Shown: positions 45,101 to 54,820, counted from the first letter of the stretch. The stretch: 64,000 nt of DNA from Colwellia psychrerythraea (GCF_000764185.1 NZ_JQEC01000002.1:124001-188000); one strand, 5' to 3'. Numbers and translations: made by a program. Notes: generated from the sequence alone by a model not told the origin.

Positions 45101-48011
45101 TATCGATATCGCCAATTGCAACCATCTCTTCACCAATCTCTTGATTAGTTTCTTGACCACCTACCTGATACAAAAGTTGATTATCTGCACCAGAATATGC
45201 ATAGATTCGCCCTTCTCTATCATTTTGCCCATCGAAACTTGCAGCACTGACAATAAAATCAGCAATTAAGTCATCATTGATATCACCTAATACCGCGATT
45301 TCATCACCAAAATAACCGCCTTCTCCTTCGATATGACTTAATTCACTACCGTCAGCACCCGAGTAGATATATACCGCGCCAATATTATTTTGCACATTAT
45401 CAAAGCCCGGCAAGGTTACTAAGATATCAGCAATGCCATCACCATTAAGGTCATCTATAAAAGCTAATTTATTAACATTTAAATCATTCGGTATAGCAAT
45501 AGTAAACAAAGATGTGCCCGCTTTACTTGAAAAAAGTTCAACAGATTCAAGTTCATCACCATTTGTTCCTCGCCTGCGCACCAAAAAATCGGCAATATTG
45601 TCGCCATCCATATCTGGTGCCGATATCATCGCCTCAGCGAGCTTATCGTCTTCACCCTCACCATAGATCTTATAAAGTATTTGGCCTGTTTTAGCTGACA
45701 TCACATGAACTGAACCGCTGTTGTCAAAGCCATTACTGTCATCTTCGTGAGCACTAATTGCTAAATCATTAACGCCATCACCATCAACATCTCCAATATT
45801 GGCTATTGCTTGGGCAAATCGGATATCGGCATTATCACCACTTTGCTGGCGAATTGGGGTTAAACCAGGTAGCAGAGAATTTAAAGGGGCACTATCTTTA
45901 CTGTCAATATAACCATCATTATCATCATCTACATCGGCATTATCACCTATTCCATCTCCGTCAGTATCCGAGGACTCAGCAGCATCAAGAGGAAATTCAT
46001 CTTGGTCATCATTAACGCCATCATTATCATCATCTAAATCGGCGTTATCACCCGTGCCATCGGAGTCATTATCTGTAAACTCGCTAGCATCAAAAGGAAA
46101 TGCATCACTATCATCGTCAACACCATCATTATCATCATCTACATCAGCTATTAAGCCCGAAGATAAACAATTGGCATCACAATCATCAGGAATACCATCG
46201 TTATCATTATCTAACAAGGCGCCAATAGCTATGCTTGGAAAAGCATCTAGTTGGTCACTAACGCCATCGCCATCAAAGTCAGCGAGGAAGTAAACAGTGC
46301 CATTTTGCATTAATGCGGGAAGTTGATTGTTAGTGCCAAATTGCCAAATAGGCGTTGAATCGTCCCAATCAGCATAAAAGATTTGATTACAAGAATTATC
46401 TCCCGCATTAGTTGGGCAAGATAAGTCGACTAAGTTAGCTTCAGTGATTGTGATAGGTACATTTCTACCATAAAAAACCGCGCTTTCTGCAATACCTGTT
46501 AACCAATAGCTGCTCGAAATACTAGCATCGGGTGCAAAAATAGAACCGAGAATTGCCCCTGTATCAAAATTTCCTGTTACTTGCGCAACCACATAAGACC
46601 GCGCTAAATGTGCAGAGCTTATACCCGAAGTAATACCCCCTACCCGCTGATCGCCATTAACATAGCCGGCAACATAGACATCACTTATAGCACTATCGCT
46701 AGTACCTGTAATTCCGCCAACGCGATCTCCTCCCTTGACGCTACCGATATTAAAGGCATTTTCAATTGAGCTATTGTTAGCCAAATTACCTACGATGCCA
46801 CCGACACGCTCACCAAAACCACTAATATAGCCAATATGATGAACTGTAGTTATCGCAACAGTATTTGCCCAACCAATTAACCCACCCACGTCATTACTGC
46901 CGCTTACATGACCGGTACTAAAAACATTATTGAAAGTAGTATTATCTGCCTTACCCACTAAAGCGCCTACGCCGTTTTTACCAATAACTCTTGTATTAGT
47001 TAAGTCTAGGTTTTGTATATTGGCGCCCCCTCTGGCAAAACCAAAAAAACCAACACCATCTTCTTGGCCACGGTTAATGTTTAAATTATTGATGGTAAAA
47101 CTGTTTCCTTCAAAAATGGCTTTAAAAGCACTATTACTTTTGCGGCCAATCGGTAGCCAACCATCACCAGCATTCCAATAGTCATCATTGGCACCAACAA
47201 CACCATCACCTGAAGTATCAAAATCTAAATCTTTAGTTAATTCAAATCCAATACAAGCTGCACCACAACCATCTGATTTACCAAATAATGCTGCACCCGC
47301 TAAGTTGTTTCGAACTTCATCCAATTCAGCCAAGGTTGAAATTTCTATTAAGCCATCGCCATCGACATCAAGATCCCAATAATTTGAGACTCCATCGTCA
47401 TCTGGATCATATGCGCCATCTGGTCTTAAAACTGAACTAGGAATAATTTGTTTGCTGATAGTAGCAGAGCTATAACTGACAGCTAGTGAATGGCCACCAC
47501 CGGAGTTAAAATACTTTACTTCAATAAAGTGCCAACCTACGCCTAAGGTAATGCTGTTGTTAAGCTCGTTACTATCATCATGAGTGTTATCGTTATTAAT
47601 TAATAGATTGCCATTAATAAACAACTGACTACCATCATCAGATTTTAGGTAAAAGGTAATGTTTTCTTCAGCTGAAATAAAAAGTTCACCACCAAAGTAC
47701 TCAGCAAAGTATTCGGTACACACACCAGAATCATTATTGCCGATAGTAAAATTGCTGCTAACTTTCTTTACTTCTGGAGAGTCATTAAAATTAATGTCTG
47801 ATAGCTTTGTAGGCTTACCTTGGCATTCACTATCATAATATGAGGCAAGCGCGTGAAATTGTTTATTCCATAAACCATTGGTATCAGCAGAAGCTGTTAT
47901 TGACACTGTAGAAAACATTAAAGCAAAAGGTAGCAAACAAATGTTGATAGCCTTATTTCTTACACTATAACTTAATGAACTTATCAATTTTTTCATATAC
48001 ACCAACCACAT
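39135..48011 (-). CDS. Giant secreted multidomain protein A (PA14, GLUG, TSP3, FG-GAP, Ig-like, choice-of-anchor)
   Basis: This 2958-residue protein starts with a signal peptide. A PA14-like domain lies at about residues 50-180. TSP3 (DxDxDG) repeats occur near 205, 575-710, 1645-1720 and 2160-2255. There is one GLUG module (about 225-560), an FG-GAP-like propeller (715-1115) and a right-handed beta-helix of the choice-of-anchor Q type (1175-1640). Three DUF5011 and two HYR-like Ig domains in 495-nt units follow (1744-2155), then a further Ig region, a choice-of-anchor U module (about 2640-2830) and a final hydrophobic helix with a basic end (WLLILLVLVRMRKVRNYL). The tail lacks the GGS motif of a standard GlyGly-CTERM. 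I chose ATG 48011 with aagga upstream; ATG 47996 is possible. It is probably a Ca-dependent surface adhesin, and this is inference. Confidence 0.85.
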   Translation of the reverse strand: MWLVYMKKLISSLSYSVRNKAINICLLPFALMFSTVSITASADTNGLWNKQFHALASYYDSECQGKPTKLSDINFNDSPEVKKVSSNFTIGNNDSGVCTEYFAEYFGGELFISAEENITFYLKSDDGSQLFINGNLLINNDNTHDDSNELNNSITLGVGWHFIEVKYFNSGGGHSLAVSYSSATISKQIIPSSVLRPDGAYDPDDDGVSNYWDLDVDGDGLIEISTLAELDEVRNNLAGAALFGKSDGCGAACIGFELTKDLDFDTSGDGVVGANDDYWNAGDGWLPIGRKSNSAFKAIFEGNSFTINNLNINRGQEDGVGFFGFARGGANIQNLDLTNTRVIGKNGVGALVGKADNTTFNNVFSTGHVSGSNDVGGLIGWANTVAITTVHHIGYISGFGERVGGIVGNLANNSSIENAFNIGSVKGGDRVGGITGTSDSAISDVYVAGYVNGDQRVGGITSGISSAHLARSYVVAQVTGNFDTGAILGSIFAPDASISSSYWLTGIAESAVFYGRNVPITITEANLVDLSCPTNAGDNSCNQIFYADWDDSTPIWQFGTNNQLPALMQNGTVYFLADFDGDGVSDQLDAFPSIAIGALLDNDNDGIPDDCDANCLSSGLIADVDDDNDGVDDDSDAFPFDASEFTDNDSDGTGDNADLDDDNDGVNDDQDEFPLDAAESSDTDGDGIGDNADVDDDNDGYIDSKDSAPLNSLLPGLTPIRQQSGDNADIRFAQAIANIGDVDGDGVNDLAISAHEDDSNGFDNSGSVHVMSAKTGQILYKIYGEGEDDKLAEAMISAPDMDGDNIADFLVRRRGTNGDELESVELFSSKAGTSLFTIAIPNDLNVNKLAFIDDLNGDGIADILVTLPGFDNVQNNIGAVYIYSGADGSELSHIEGEGGYFGDEIAVLGDINDDLIADFIVSAASFDGQNDREGRIYAYSGADNQLLYQVGGQETNQEIGEEMVAIGDIDNDGINDFVYSNRTKLTVNGEERRFITFASGKDGNQIEQLIAGNYSLGGFADQLYSISDIDGDGSIDLVITDEGDDGSGSVRDIIFYSTSKKHIIGRINNKNILSRGSFAESLLVIDDITGDNFSEIVVGDYLHDGQASNAGAIFTYSFGDFVVDTDGDGTVNGDDADIDNDGVTNFNDAYPYISLAGLTDSDLDGIPDSCDSECQQSGMVTDNYINGVIYVDSSSSCDAANEVCGQSWQSPFRTLQDALVVANTNQQIWLAQGLYYPNESDNNVFNNDLVAFKLPSNVSLYGGFNAAANPTLLTEADPHKFKTILSGDVDHLSSPDLTDNLGITQTVTDIIGDNASVIIFTALGSQDYTIAGLTLTGVSRMQSNQYALNISSGNATVKNIDIIGSKSSINLRENINCQIEMNNINLINITTGSPLVKIFDTQCQKITISDLSTTNAYTDDSMFEVRGGDNNIEFNRISVINENRSSERLLYTTSDQSNLTVTINDSVFKNIGEVKSQNILNVNNSIFMQTHGIEQAEDFPLTVKHSSFINNKSTNDAGAISSTSSTNNLGFNLFVGNTGTKANNIYVVNDVNDLGYNLVGANSLNGFVSQTGLSFVQAFDSATSFTSALTIEQITEQTLADNGGNILTVLPTLQGPAVDVISESDCHQEFDIRGISRPQESLCDIGAVEFSISDLDTDGDGVDDSSDAFPLDPNETTDTDADGVGNNADTDDDGDGYPDEGDEFPLNPLEWLDTDFDGVGNNADTDDDGDGIPDEQDGSPLDNNIGDIAAPIIYLLGNSSINVMVNQDYVEPGFSALDNVDGDLSGSVEISGTVDSSIVGTYIISYNVIDAASNAAITKTRQVTVQDVSAPVVIAPNNIIIATIDAFGTPISNTEINAFLNSANANDDVDGSLAVVYDAPNIFPLGVTTVYFTAIDSANNVGSAQATVTVTDLDAPALSLVGNTSITLSLNETYSELGYSAIDNVDGDISANVVVNGVVDSSTLGTYIISYKIKDAAGNFTATQNRQVTVQDAAAPVIISPINIIVAAVDANGTLDSDIDINDFLSAASASDNVDTDIAVSHDAPSLFPLGITTITFSATDSSGNLGTARATVTIIDQSAPVLTLLGSTSAILGWNETYIEAGYSVIDNVDGDLSNNVIVAGSVDSSTVGTYLLSYNVSDSAGNPGQTRNRQVTVQKIIGQDSDGDGFADEIDDFPSDVTEWLDSDNDGMGNNADSDDDNDSVEDSSDAFPLDPAESVDTDGDNIGNNADTDDDNDGILDDEDDKPLVAFVDTQAPVFAELEQLIFEAKGEVTIVELPSPSVTDNSTESPTVTSNLSEGLTIGTHSVTWTAIDGVGNQSTAIQAVVIIDSTAPVFTTVEAITVNAEGRLTDVYYLVNAIAVDIVDGDVLVTTFENTMLPSGFHELQIVATDMAGNESIATVPVTIYPEASIRNTLLVESGGVYNIDVNLSGDAPNYPVSISYQLSLNGEQLETDSLIIDEGTTGKLSLLIPTALQTADNLVLHLAEVDNVFVGDTSQSQLILVEGNIAPLLSFTMSQNDQLVSVIDPDKGEVTFALQISDVNFNDEHDITWTDASGTFANAVDVLTYHLEPSTLEQGTYNFEVSVVENNTQESLSVTKTVRFVVEQLAELVSSSDSDHDGINDSDEGYSDSDGDGIADYLDNDSNTTRLPSSENTEPMQTTAGLIMSLGSLVSSQGVTSNEASLSVDDLAQLVGDNAAETHDEGVLAVTPLYNFTIDGLTEQGSSVAVVIPMAVDTFLPAGAIYRKYNERDGWFTFVEDENNNISSAHTDINGNCPAANDESYVLGLNQGDNCFQLIIEDGGPNDVDLIINGSVEDPGAIVIDAVNHAPVVVITTPEYGYAEETSFSLTAQANDEDGDELTYLWQQVSGPEVVFDDATFAMVNVSLPEVILDELIEIQVTVSDGELSTTSVTSFRVVSVIDGESEALAERLNAGTTFWLLILLVLVRMRKVRNYLHAA
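41551..42780 (-). repeat. Tandem 495-nt repeats encoding DUF5011 plus HYR-like Ig units
   Basis: The phrase gtcacttgac recurs at 41551, 42046 and 42541, an exact period of 495 nt (165 codons). The first two units encode one DUF5011 and one HYR-like domain each; the third retains only the DUF5011 half. The units differ at many bases, so the duplication is not recent. Confidence 0.75.
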
Positions 48012-48134
48012 AAGTTAATTCCTTTTATTTAAATACGCCCAGTTATTCATTAACAAGAGGCTACTACTAGCAATTACTTTTAGGATATGAAAAGAGTTAG
48101 GAGGATTCATGGAGAAACAGGATTTTACTAACAA

Positions 48135-48166
48135 AAATGCCCACCACTGAATGGTGGTAGGCATTT
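48135..48166 (-). terminator. Terminator of the giant protein B gene
   Basis: A long stem (aaatgccyaccacca / tggtgggcattt type) with a short loop is followed on the reverse strand by a T-run. It lies about 22 bases past the stop at 48188. Confidence 0.75.
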
Positions 48167-48187
48167 AAAGATACAAGGCGTTTATGA

Positions 48188-51100
48188 TTATCTAACTCGT
48201 TTTAACCGCTGATACCTAGCTAATAACAATAAGCATAAAAATAAATAGTTTATGCTACCGCCACTACTTTCGCTGTTTGTCTCAGACTCTGTTTCCTCAA
48301 CTGTTTCAACAATATTAGTGACTGTAAGTGTGGTGGTTGTTACTGTTGTTAACTCACCATCAAAAACACTCACTTGCAACTCAATAACTTCATTACGATC
48401 TACAACTGGCAAGCTAACCGTTGTTTGAGTACTAGTCACATCATCAAATGTTACTGTCGGGCCAGATAATTGACTCCAGCTATAACTCAAAACATCTTCT
48501 TCTGGGTCGATGCCTTGTACTGAAATGGTTATATCACTACCTTCTTCAAAAGTTGTTTGATGGGGATTGATACTCACTTCTGGTGCTGTATTAATTGGAT
48601 CTGTTATAACGGAATCTGTATTAACTGAGGCAATCATTACCGCACCTGGATCTTCAACTGAGCCGTTAATCATAAAGTCAGCATCATTAGCACCACCATC
48701 TTCAATGATTAATTGAATACAGTTATCACCTGCCGTTAACCCGACATGATAACGGCTATCATTCGCTGCAGGACAATTCCCATTGATATCTGAAATTGCT
48801 GAGCTGACACTATTTTTGTCATTTTCGACAAAAGTGTACCAACCATCTACAGTGTTGTATTTACGATAGACTGCATCTTCAGGTAATGAAGTACCGGAAG
48901 CTAATGGAATAACGACAGCAACGGAGTCGCCTTGTTCACTCAACCCGCCAACCGTAAAATTATAAAGCGGTGTCGCAGCCTCAAAATCTGTGCTTTGTGT
49001 ATCAGCAGCATATTCTCCCACCGCGACAGCTAAGCTTTCAAGGGTTAAACTTGCATCTTGGCTTTGAACGCCCCGCACCAATGAGCCTAGTGACATAGTT
49101 AATCCCGGCGCTGTTTGCATAGGCTGTGCACTGACACTACTGGGTAATTCGGTAGTATTGCTATTGTTATCGAGATAATCAGCAATGCCATCACCGTCAC
49201 TATCACTATAACCTTCTTCGCTGTCGTTAATGCCGTCATTATCACTATCAAGATCAAGTGCAAGTTTGGCTAACTGCTCAACAACAAGCTGTAAGGTATG
49301 TTGAACCGATAGTGCGGGTTCGGTATTACTTTCAATAACGATAATATCTAATGAATAATTACCATCGACAAGTTCACTAGGATCCACTTCAAACGTCATC
49401 AACTGATTATCATTGTTTATATCGTCAAACGTATTATCTTGTACCGACCAAATAATATCATGTTGATCTGCTTGATTAATATCTTCAATACTGGCTTGAA
49501 TAGTCACTAGGCCGTTATCAGGATCAATACTACTTACTTGCTCACCATTTTGCGTAACATGTGTTTGCATTAATGGCGCAAAATTCCTATCACTCAAGGT
49601 CAACTTAGCTAGATTTTTTGTACCAATAAAAGCAGGGCTAGCAAACTCAAGGCTGATCGACATAGTGTCGCTGACAGATAAGTTAGCAGGCACCGTGACT
49701 TTTATATCACCTTGTGTGCCAGCAGTAATATTTACCCATGCTTCATCATAAACTTCACCGTTAAGGTAAATGTTATATAACACTTCGACCGGATAATGAG
49801 GCGCTTCACCACTTAGGTATAAGGCTAGAGCATAGCTGCCACCCGATTCTACATTTATCTGGGAGATAACATTAACTTCAGGTTTGATATTTAATTCAAG
49901 CTGGTAATAAGCAATATTTCCCACAGTATCTTCAGCACTTAACTCAACCATATGTTGACCTGAAAGATAAAGGGTTTCACCGACAATATTGGAGGTAACC
50001 TCACCGTCAACAGCATCAAGTGCTTTTACCTCAACCAAAGCAGCAATATCGGTTAAACGGCCTTGCGCTTTGATAAAAATAGCGTCTGAGTGATTAAATA
50101 CTGGTGGAGAAATATCGCCAATCACGGCATTTAATGGCTCACCATCTAACTCATCAATAATACCGTCATTATCATCATCAGTATCTGCATTATTACCAAT
50201 GCCATCTAAATCAGTATCAATGGACTCACTTGCATCTGCAGGGAAAGCATCTACAAGATCCTCAACCCCATCGTTATCATCATCTGTATCCAATTCATTA
50301 ACGATACCGTCATTATCATAATCCGTATCTGCCGATAGCCCTGTGGCTAGACAATCCACATCACAGTTATCAGGTGCTCCATCATGATCACTATCTAGAT
50401 AATCGTTTATGGTAATTGTCGGAAATAGATCGTTGAGATCATTGACACCATCACTATCAAAATCACCAATACCATGTTCATTACCTTCAATAAGTAATAC
50501 GGGGTATTGTGTAGTTGAGCCAAAATACCAATCTGTGGTCGACCTATTCCAATTTGAATAGATTACTGGTGAACAAAGTAAGTCATTCGCCGATTGTGGA
50601 CAGGTTAATTGCGCGCTAGTTAAGGCTTGACTAGTATCGGTAATATCTGAAAACCCTAAGCCCAACTGTGCTGACGATTGCAGCCAGTAACTCTCATTGA
50701 TCTCTGATTCATTGGTAAGTTGACCTGCAATAGCACCTACTGAATCATTACCTGAAACACTAGCCAAGGTATAAACATTGGTTAACTTAGTCTCCTCTAA
50801 AGCCCCACCTATACCACCAACGGCATCGTTACCTTGCACCTTGCCGACACTAAAAGCATCTTTAAGTTGAGCTGATTTAATATTGTTAAGGCCAATGATC
50901 CCACCTACTTTTTCTATGCCTAACACCGGTCCTATATTGTATAACGTTGAAAAGTAACCGCCGTCAGAGTCACCGATAATACCGCCAACTTCCCCATCAC
51001 CTTGTACTCGACCAATGTGATAAACATCACTTACCGATTCGCCACCACTAAAACCTAGTACACCACCAATGTTGTAACCGCCTGAAATACTACCAGTACT

Positions 51101-54100
51101 ATAAACATTGTCATATTCTGACGATGAAGAAAAACCAGTTAAAGCACCGACATAATGCTTACCTGTGACTTGAACATTCTCCAAACCTAAATTAAGCACA
51201 CGAGCACCGTCATTAGTAAAACCAATCAGTCCTACATATTGTTGATCTGGTCTGTTACTCATCAAATGTCGAATAACAAAACCATTACCTTCTAGTGTGG
51301 TAATAAATCTGTCTTGAAAATCACTAGAGCCAATTGGTTGCCAACCTAAACCACCATTCCAGTAATCATCATTAACATCAATAACACCATCAGCATTGGT
51401 ATCAAAGTCTAAATCATTTATTAGTTCAAACCCCTCACAGCCATAGAGACAACCTGCACTACTGCCAAATAAAGCCATACCAGTTAAGTTGTTTCTGATT
51501 TCATTTAGCTCTGCTAATGTGCTGATTTCAATAAGGCCATCATTATCATCATCTATATCAAGGGAGTCAGTGATACCATCAAAATCTTTATCATTATCTG
51601 CCATTAACCCTGAGGCTAAACACGCTGCATTACATTCATCAGGAACCCCATCGTTATCTTCATCAGGGTACCCGGCTATTGAAATAGAGGGAAACTGATC
51701 ATCTAAATCATTAACACCATCATTGTCAAAATCACCTATCCGATAGTAGCTACCTGCCATATTGAGGCTGGGATATTGTGAAGTATTACCAAAGTCCCAA
51801 GCACTATCTGATTCATTCCAGTTTTGATAGGTAATAGTGGCGCAGCTAACATCTGCTGCAGATTGTGGGCACTGCAACTGGATTTGAGACAGGGCTTGTG
51901 TATTATCAGTTATTTCAGATCTTCCTAGTGCTTTAGCCGCACTTCCAGCAAGCCAATAAACATTGTTAAGCTCTGACTCTCTGGAGATTCTTCCTGCGAT
52001 AGCAGCGTGTTGTGCATTGCCAGAGATTTTTGCTAAAGAGAAAACATTAGTCAAAGTAGAAATATAGTTATTTCCCACAATACCGCCAACAGTGTTACTA
52101 CCTGAGATTAAGCCGACACTGTAGCCATTGGTTAAATTGTTAATGCGATCGCCGGTAACCTCGGTACTGCCAAATAGACCACCAACATCGCTATATCCTG
52201 TTACTGGACCAATATTATAAAAGTTAGTGAAGTTTCCCCCCTCAGCATAACCAATGAGTCCACCCACCTCACTACTTGGAGATGAAACCCGACCAACATG
52301 ATAAAGGTTAGTAATGTCTTCACTATTGCTATAACCGATTACCCCACCGACACTATCCATGCCTGTGATATGACCAGTACTGAAAATATTGTTGTATGTG
52401 GTATTTGAAGAAGACCCCGTCATGGCACCAACATAGTATTTTCCCGCTATATTAACTTTTTCCAAACCAAGATTTTGAATCTCTGCGCCAACGCCCGTTG
52501 TGCCAAACAAGCCAACATTGCTCAGCTCAGGTCGGTTTATCATCAGGCTTTTAATGACAAAACCATTACCATTTGCCTTAGCAATAAAAGGCGATCTATA
52601 ATCAAGACCAATCGGTGACCAACCTAAGCCAGCATTCCAATAACTATCACTAGCATCAATAACACCATCGCCAGAAGTATCAAAATCTAAGTCATTAACT
52701 AATTCAAAACCATTACAAACTGAGCTACAGCCACTGCTACTACCAAATAAAGCCGTCCCTGATAGGTTATTTCTAATCTCATCTAAATCTGCCAAGCTGC
52801 TAATTTCAATAAGATTGTCGTTATCGTCATCTATATCGATTAAATCTGAGACATAATCACCATCATTATCACTAGGGAAACTATTAGCATCAGTTACTGA
52901 TGTGCCATTTGCTATTTCATCTGTATCGCTATAACCATCATTGTCATCATCAAGATCGATGTCATTATTAATGCCATCATTATCCGTATCAAATGGGAAG
53001 GCATCATCATCATCTAAAACACCATCATTATCATCATCGGGATCTGTTAAGTCTGAAATGAAATCGCCATCACTATCGATTGGGATATCATTTTCATCTA
53101 TTGTAGAAGTACCGTTGGCCGCTTCATCAATATCTGTGTATCCATCATTATCATCATCTTCATCAATTTGATCGGCTATTTTATCGCCATCAGTATCAAT
53201 CCTCACTTGTAGCTGTAGCTTACTGCCTGACTCATCAACAACAACTGCATAGCCGCTTGATAATCCAATAAAAGTATAATTTAGGTTAGAGAGGTTGCTT
53301 ATACTTCCTGCGCTAGCAAAATCAATAGTGAACTCTTCAGTTACAGTGAAATTAAAATCAAACACAGCATCGCTAGCAGTACCAAAAGCAATATCACCAG
53401 TTACAGCAAGTTCATCAAAACTACCTTGCTCTTTGGCATCTAACTCTATTGTTAACTGCCCATTAAAAGCGACATTACCAGTCACTGAAAGCGTGCCGAC
53501 TCCAGAACCGGGATTTACCTCAGCTTGCTCTTCTATTTGTAAAGTATTGGCTGCTAAAATAACCCTGCCATTACCTGTTAATAAACCACCAGAAAAATTA
53601 ACGCCACCATCAGCAGCTAACTGACTATTCAATATTGTAGTACCCGTGGTTTGATCAAAACTGCCAGTCCCATATAAAGCACTGCCAGAGTTAAGGGTTA
53701 ACGTACCTGCGTTGGTAAAAGTAGCAGCGTTATTTAAATAACCCGATAAGTTGATTGTGCCATCAGAATTATTTTGAATAAGCGCTTCATTTTTAAGGGA
53801 TTGACCTGAGTTATGAAACCAAGTACCACTGTTATAAAGGCTACCACTATTGGGGCTATTATCAGCAAAGGTAACTGAAGCAGCACCATTACCTTTAGTG
53901 GTTAAGGTGCCACCACTAAGGTTAGTTAAGGGGCGAGTAAGCGTCAATTTTTCTAAGATCAACGTACCGCTATTTTGAATAGTTTGCGCAAATCTATAAG
54001 AGTTTCGCCATTTCGATAAAGAGGCATCGCCAGCATTAGTCAGTATACCAACTTTATTATCACCCCTTGCTTGTTTAACAATTAAGCTTGCACCCACATT

Positions 54101-54766
54101 ATTATAAAACTGCCCTGAATTATAAAAATGAGTAAAATCACCCGCGCTGATTGAGCCATCATTATTAACGACACCGTCATTAATAAAATATTTATTAGCG
54201 CCATTATTTTCTAGGGTAATAGTGGCGCCAGCTTTATTATTTAATACACCACCGGCTTCGTTATCTAACCTCAAATTATTATTATAGTGAGCATTAGAAT
54301 TATATAAATGAATTAAGCCGCCCGCTTCATTGTTAATAGTCCCTTGATTCACCAAGAAATTTTGATAAGCACTTAAGTTTATTGTACCGCTATTTTCTAA
54401 GGTGCCGGCATTAGTAAAAGCATTATGTTTACCCTCTACATGGTTAGCGTAACCATTAAGATTAAGCTTGCCACCAACATGGTTTTTTAAGCTAGCGTTA
54501 TTAGTTAATAAGCCCGTTGCTTCAACCTTAATAGTGCCCGAGTTATCAAAAGCAACATCGTTAGTCACATCAGTAGTGGCAATAGAAATAGTATTTCCAG
54601 CATCATTTGGGTTTGGCGTGAGCTGAGCAGCAAAGCTAAGCTCAGAGCTAAGTAATAACGGCGAGATTAATACAAGAGGTAAAGCTTTATTCACCGCTTT
54701 ACTTACCAAGGAGCGACAAGGCTCAAAAACGGTTAATTGTTTAATAGTATTCAAATGATTAGTCAT
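48188..54766 (-). CDS. Giant secreted multidomain protein B with GlyGly-CTERM-like tail
   Basis: This 2192-residue protein starts with a signal peptide (LLSSELSFAAQ). Residues 50-500 are filamentous-haemagglutinin or autotransporter-like repeats (NSGTI, NNxAGG). TSP3 repeats (about 525-640) and two tandem copies of a GLUG module of 426 codons each (about 640-1495) follow, then more TSP3, an Ig-like stretch and a choice-of-anchor U module (about 1830-2050) shared with protein A. A final Ig-like domain and a tail SSGGSINYLFLCLLLLARY plus basic end follow. That tail fits the GlyGly-CTERM sorting signal recognised by rhombosortase. It begins 54 bases after the sulfotransferase gene and is probably co-transcribed with it. 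Adhesion or matrix function is inferred. Confidence 0.85.
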   Translation of the reverse strand: MTNHLNTIKQLTVFEPCRSLVSKAVNKALPLVLISPLLLSSELSFAAQLTPNPNDAGNTISIATTDVTNDVAFDNSGTIKVEATGLLTNNASLKNHVGGKLNLNGYANHVEGKHNAFTNAGTLENSGTINLSAYQNFLVNQGTINNEAGGLIHLYNSNAHYNNNLRLDNEAGGVLNNKAGATITLENNGANKYFINDGVVNNDGSISAGDFTHFYNSGQFYNNVGASLIVKQARGDNKVGILTNAGDASLSKWRNSYRFAQTIQNSGTLILEKLTLTRPLTNLSGGTLTTKGNGAASVTFADNSPNSGSLYNSGTWFHNSGQSLKNEALIQNNSDGTINLSGYLNNAATFTNAGTLTLNSGSALYGTGSFDQTTGTTILNSQLAADGGVNFSGGLLTGNGRVILAANTLQIEEQAEVNPGSGVGTLSVTGNVAFNGQLTIELDAKEQGSFDELAVTGDIAFGTASDAVFDFNFTVTEEFTIDFASAGSISNLSNLNYTFIGLSSGYAVVVDESGSKLQLQVRIDTDGDKIADQIDEDDDNDGYTDIDEAANGTSTIDENDIPIDSDGDFISDLTDPDDDNDGVLDDDDAFPFDTDNDGINNDIDLDDDNDGYSDTDEIANGTSVTDANSFPSDNDGDYVSDLIDIDDDNDNLIEISSLADLDEIRNNLSGTALFGSSSGCSSVCNGFELVNDLDFDTSGDGVIDASDSYWNAGLGWSPIGLDYRSPFIAKANGNGFVIKSLMINRPELSNVGLFGTTGVGAEIQNLGLEKVNIAGKYYVGAMTGSSSNTTYNNIFSTGHITGMDSVGGVIGYSNSEDITNLYHVGRVSSPSSEVGGLIGYAEGGNFTNFYNIGPVTGYSDVGGLFGSTEVTGDRINNLTNGYSVGLISGSNTVGGIVGNNYISTLTNVFSLAKISGNAQHAAIAGRISRESELNNVYWLAGSAAKALGRSEITDNTQALSQIQLQCPQSAADVSCATITYQNWNESDSAWDFGNTSQYPSLNMAGSYYRIGDFDNDGVNDLDDQFPSISIAGYPDEDNDGVPDECNAACLASGLMADNDKDFDGITDSLDIDDDNDGLIEISTLAELNEIRNNLTGMALFGSSAGCLYGCEGFELINDLDFDTNADGVIDVNDDYWNGGLGWQPIGSSDFQDRFITTLEGNGFVIRHLMSNRPDQQYVGLIGFTNDGARVLNLGLENVQVTGKHYVGALTGFSSSSEYDNVYSTGSISGGYNIGGVLGFSGGESVSDVYHIGRVQGDGEVGGIIGDSDGGYFSTLYNIGPVLGIEKVGGIIGLNNIKSAQLKDAFSVGKVQGNDAVGGIGGALEETKLTNVYTLASVSGNDSVGAIAGQLTNESEINESYWLQSSAQLGLGFSDITDTSQALTSAQLTCPQSANDLLCSPVIYSNWNRSTTDWYFGSTTQYPVLLIEGNEHGIGDFDSDGVNDLNDLFPTITINDYLDSDHDGAPDNCDVDCLATGLSADTDYDNDGIVNELDTDDDNDGVEDLVDAFPADASESIDTDLDGIGNNADTDDDNDGIIDELDGEPLNAVIGDISPPVFNHSDAIFIKAQGRLTDIAALVEVKALDAVDGEVTSNIVGETLYLSGQHMVELSAEDTVGNIAYYQLELNIKPEVNVISQINVESGGSYALALYLSGEAPHYPVEVLYNIYLNGEVYDEAWVNITAGTQGDIKVTVPANLSVSDTMSISLEFASPAFIGTKNLAKLTLSDRNFAPLMQTHVTQNGEQVSSIDPDNGLVTIQASIEDINQADQHDIIWSVQDNTFDDINNDNQLMTFEVDPSELVDGNYSLDIIVIESNTEPALSVQHTLQLVVEQLAKLALDLDSDNDGINDSEEGYSDSDGDGIADYLDNNSNTTELPSSVSAQPMQTAPGLTMSLGSLVRGVQSQDASLTLESLAVAVGEYAADTQSTDFEAATPLYNFTVGGLSEQGDSVAVVIPLASGTSLPEDAVYRKYNTVDGWYTFVENDKNSVSSAISDINGNCPAANDSRYHVGLTAGDNCIQLIIEDGGANDADFMINGSVEDPGAVMIASVNTDSVITDPINTAPEVSINPHQTTFEEGSDITISVQGIDPEEDVLSYSWSQLSGPTVTFDDVTSTQTTVSLPVVDRNEVIELQVSVFDGELTTVTTTTLTVTNIVETVEETESETNSESSGGSINYLFLCLLLLARYQRLKRVR
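50290..52830 (-). repeat. Tandem 1278-nt duplication of the GLUG module in protein B
   Basis: The block beginning with LIEISSLADLDEIRNN near 52803 is repeated beginning LIEISTLAELNEIRNN near 51525, a spacing of 1278 nt (426 codons). Each unit holds a TSP3 stretch, a conserved CxxxCxGFEL segment and several GLUG repeats. Protein A carries one copy near 47340-46100. Confidence 0.7.
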
Positions 54767-54820
54767 TAGTTATTAATCCTAGAAGTCGACTTTAAAAGGG
54801 TTTTGCGGATAAAGATCACC

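Noticed and set aside
40000..47400. Several Ser-, His- and Pro-rich open frames antisense to giant protein A
   Set aside because: They are complementary-strand readings of aspartate- and asparagine-rich calcium-repeat codons and have no start signals.
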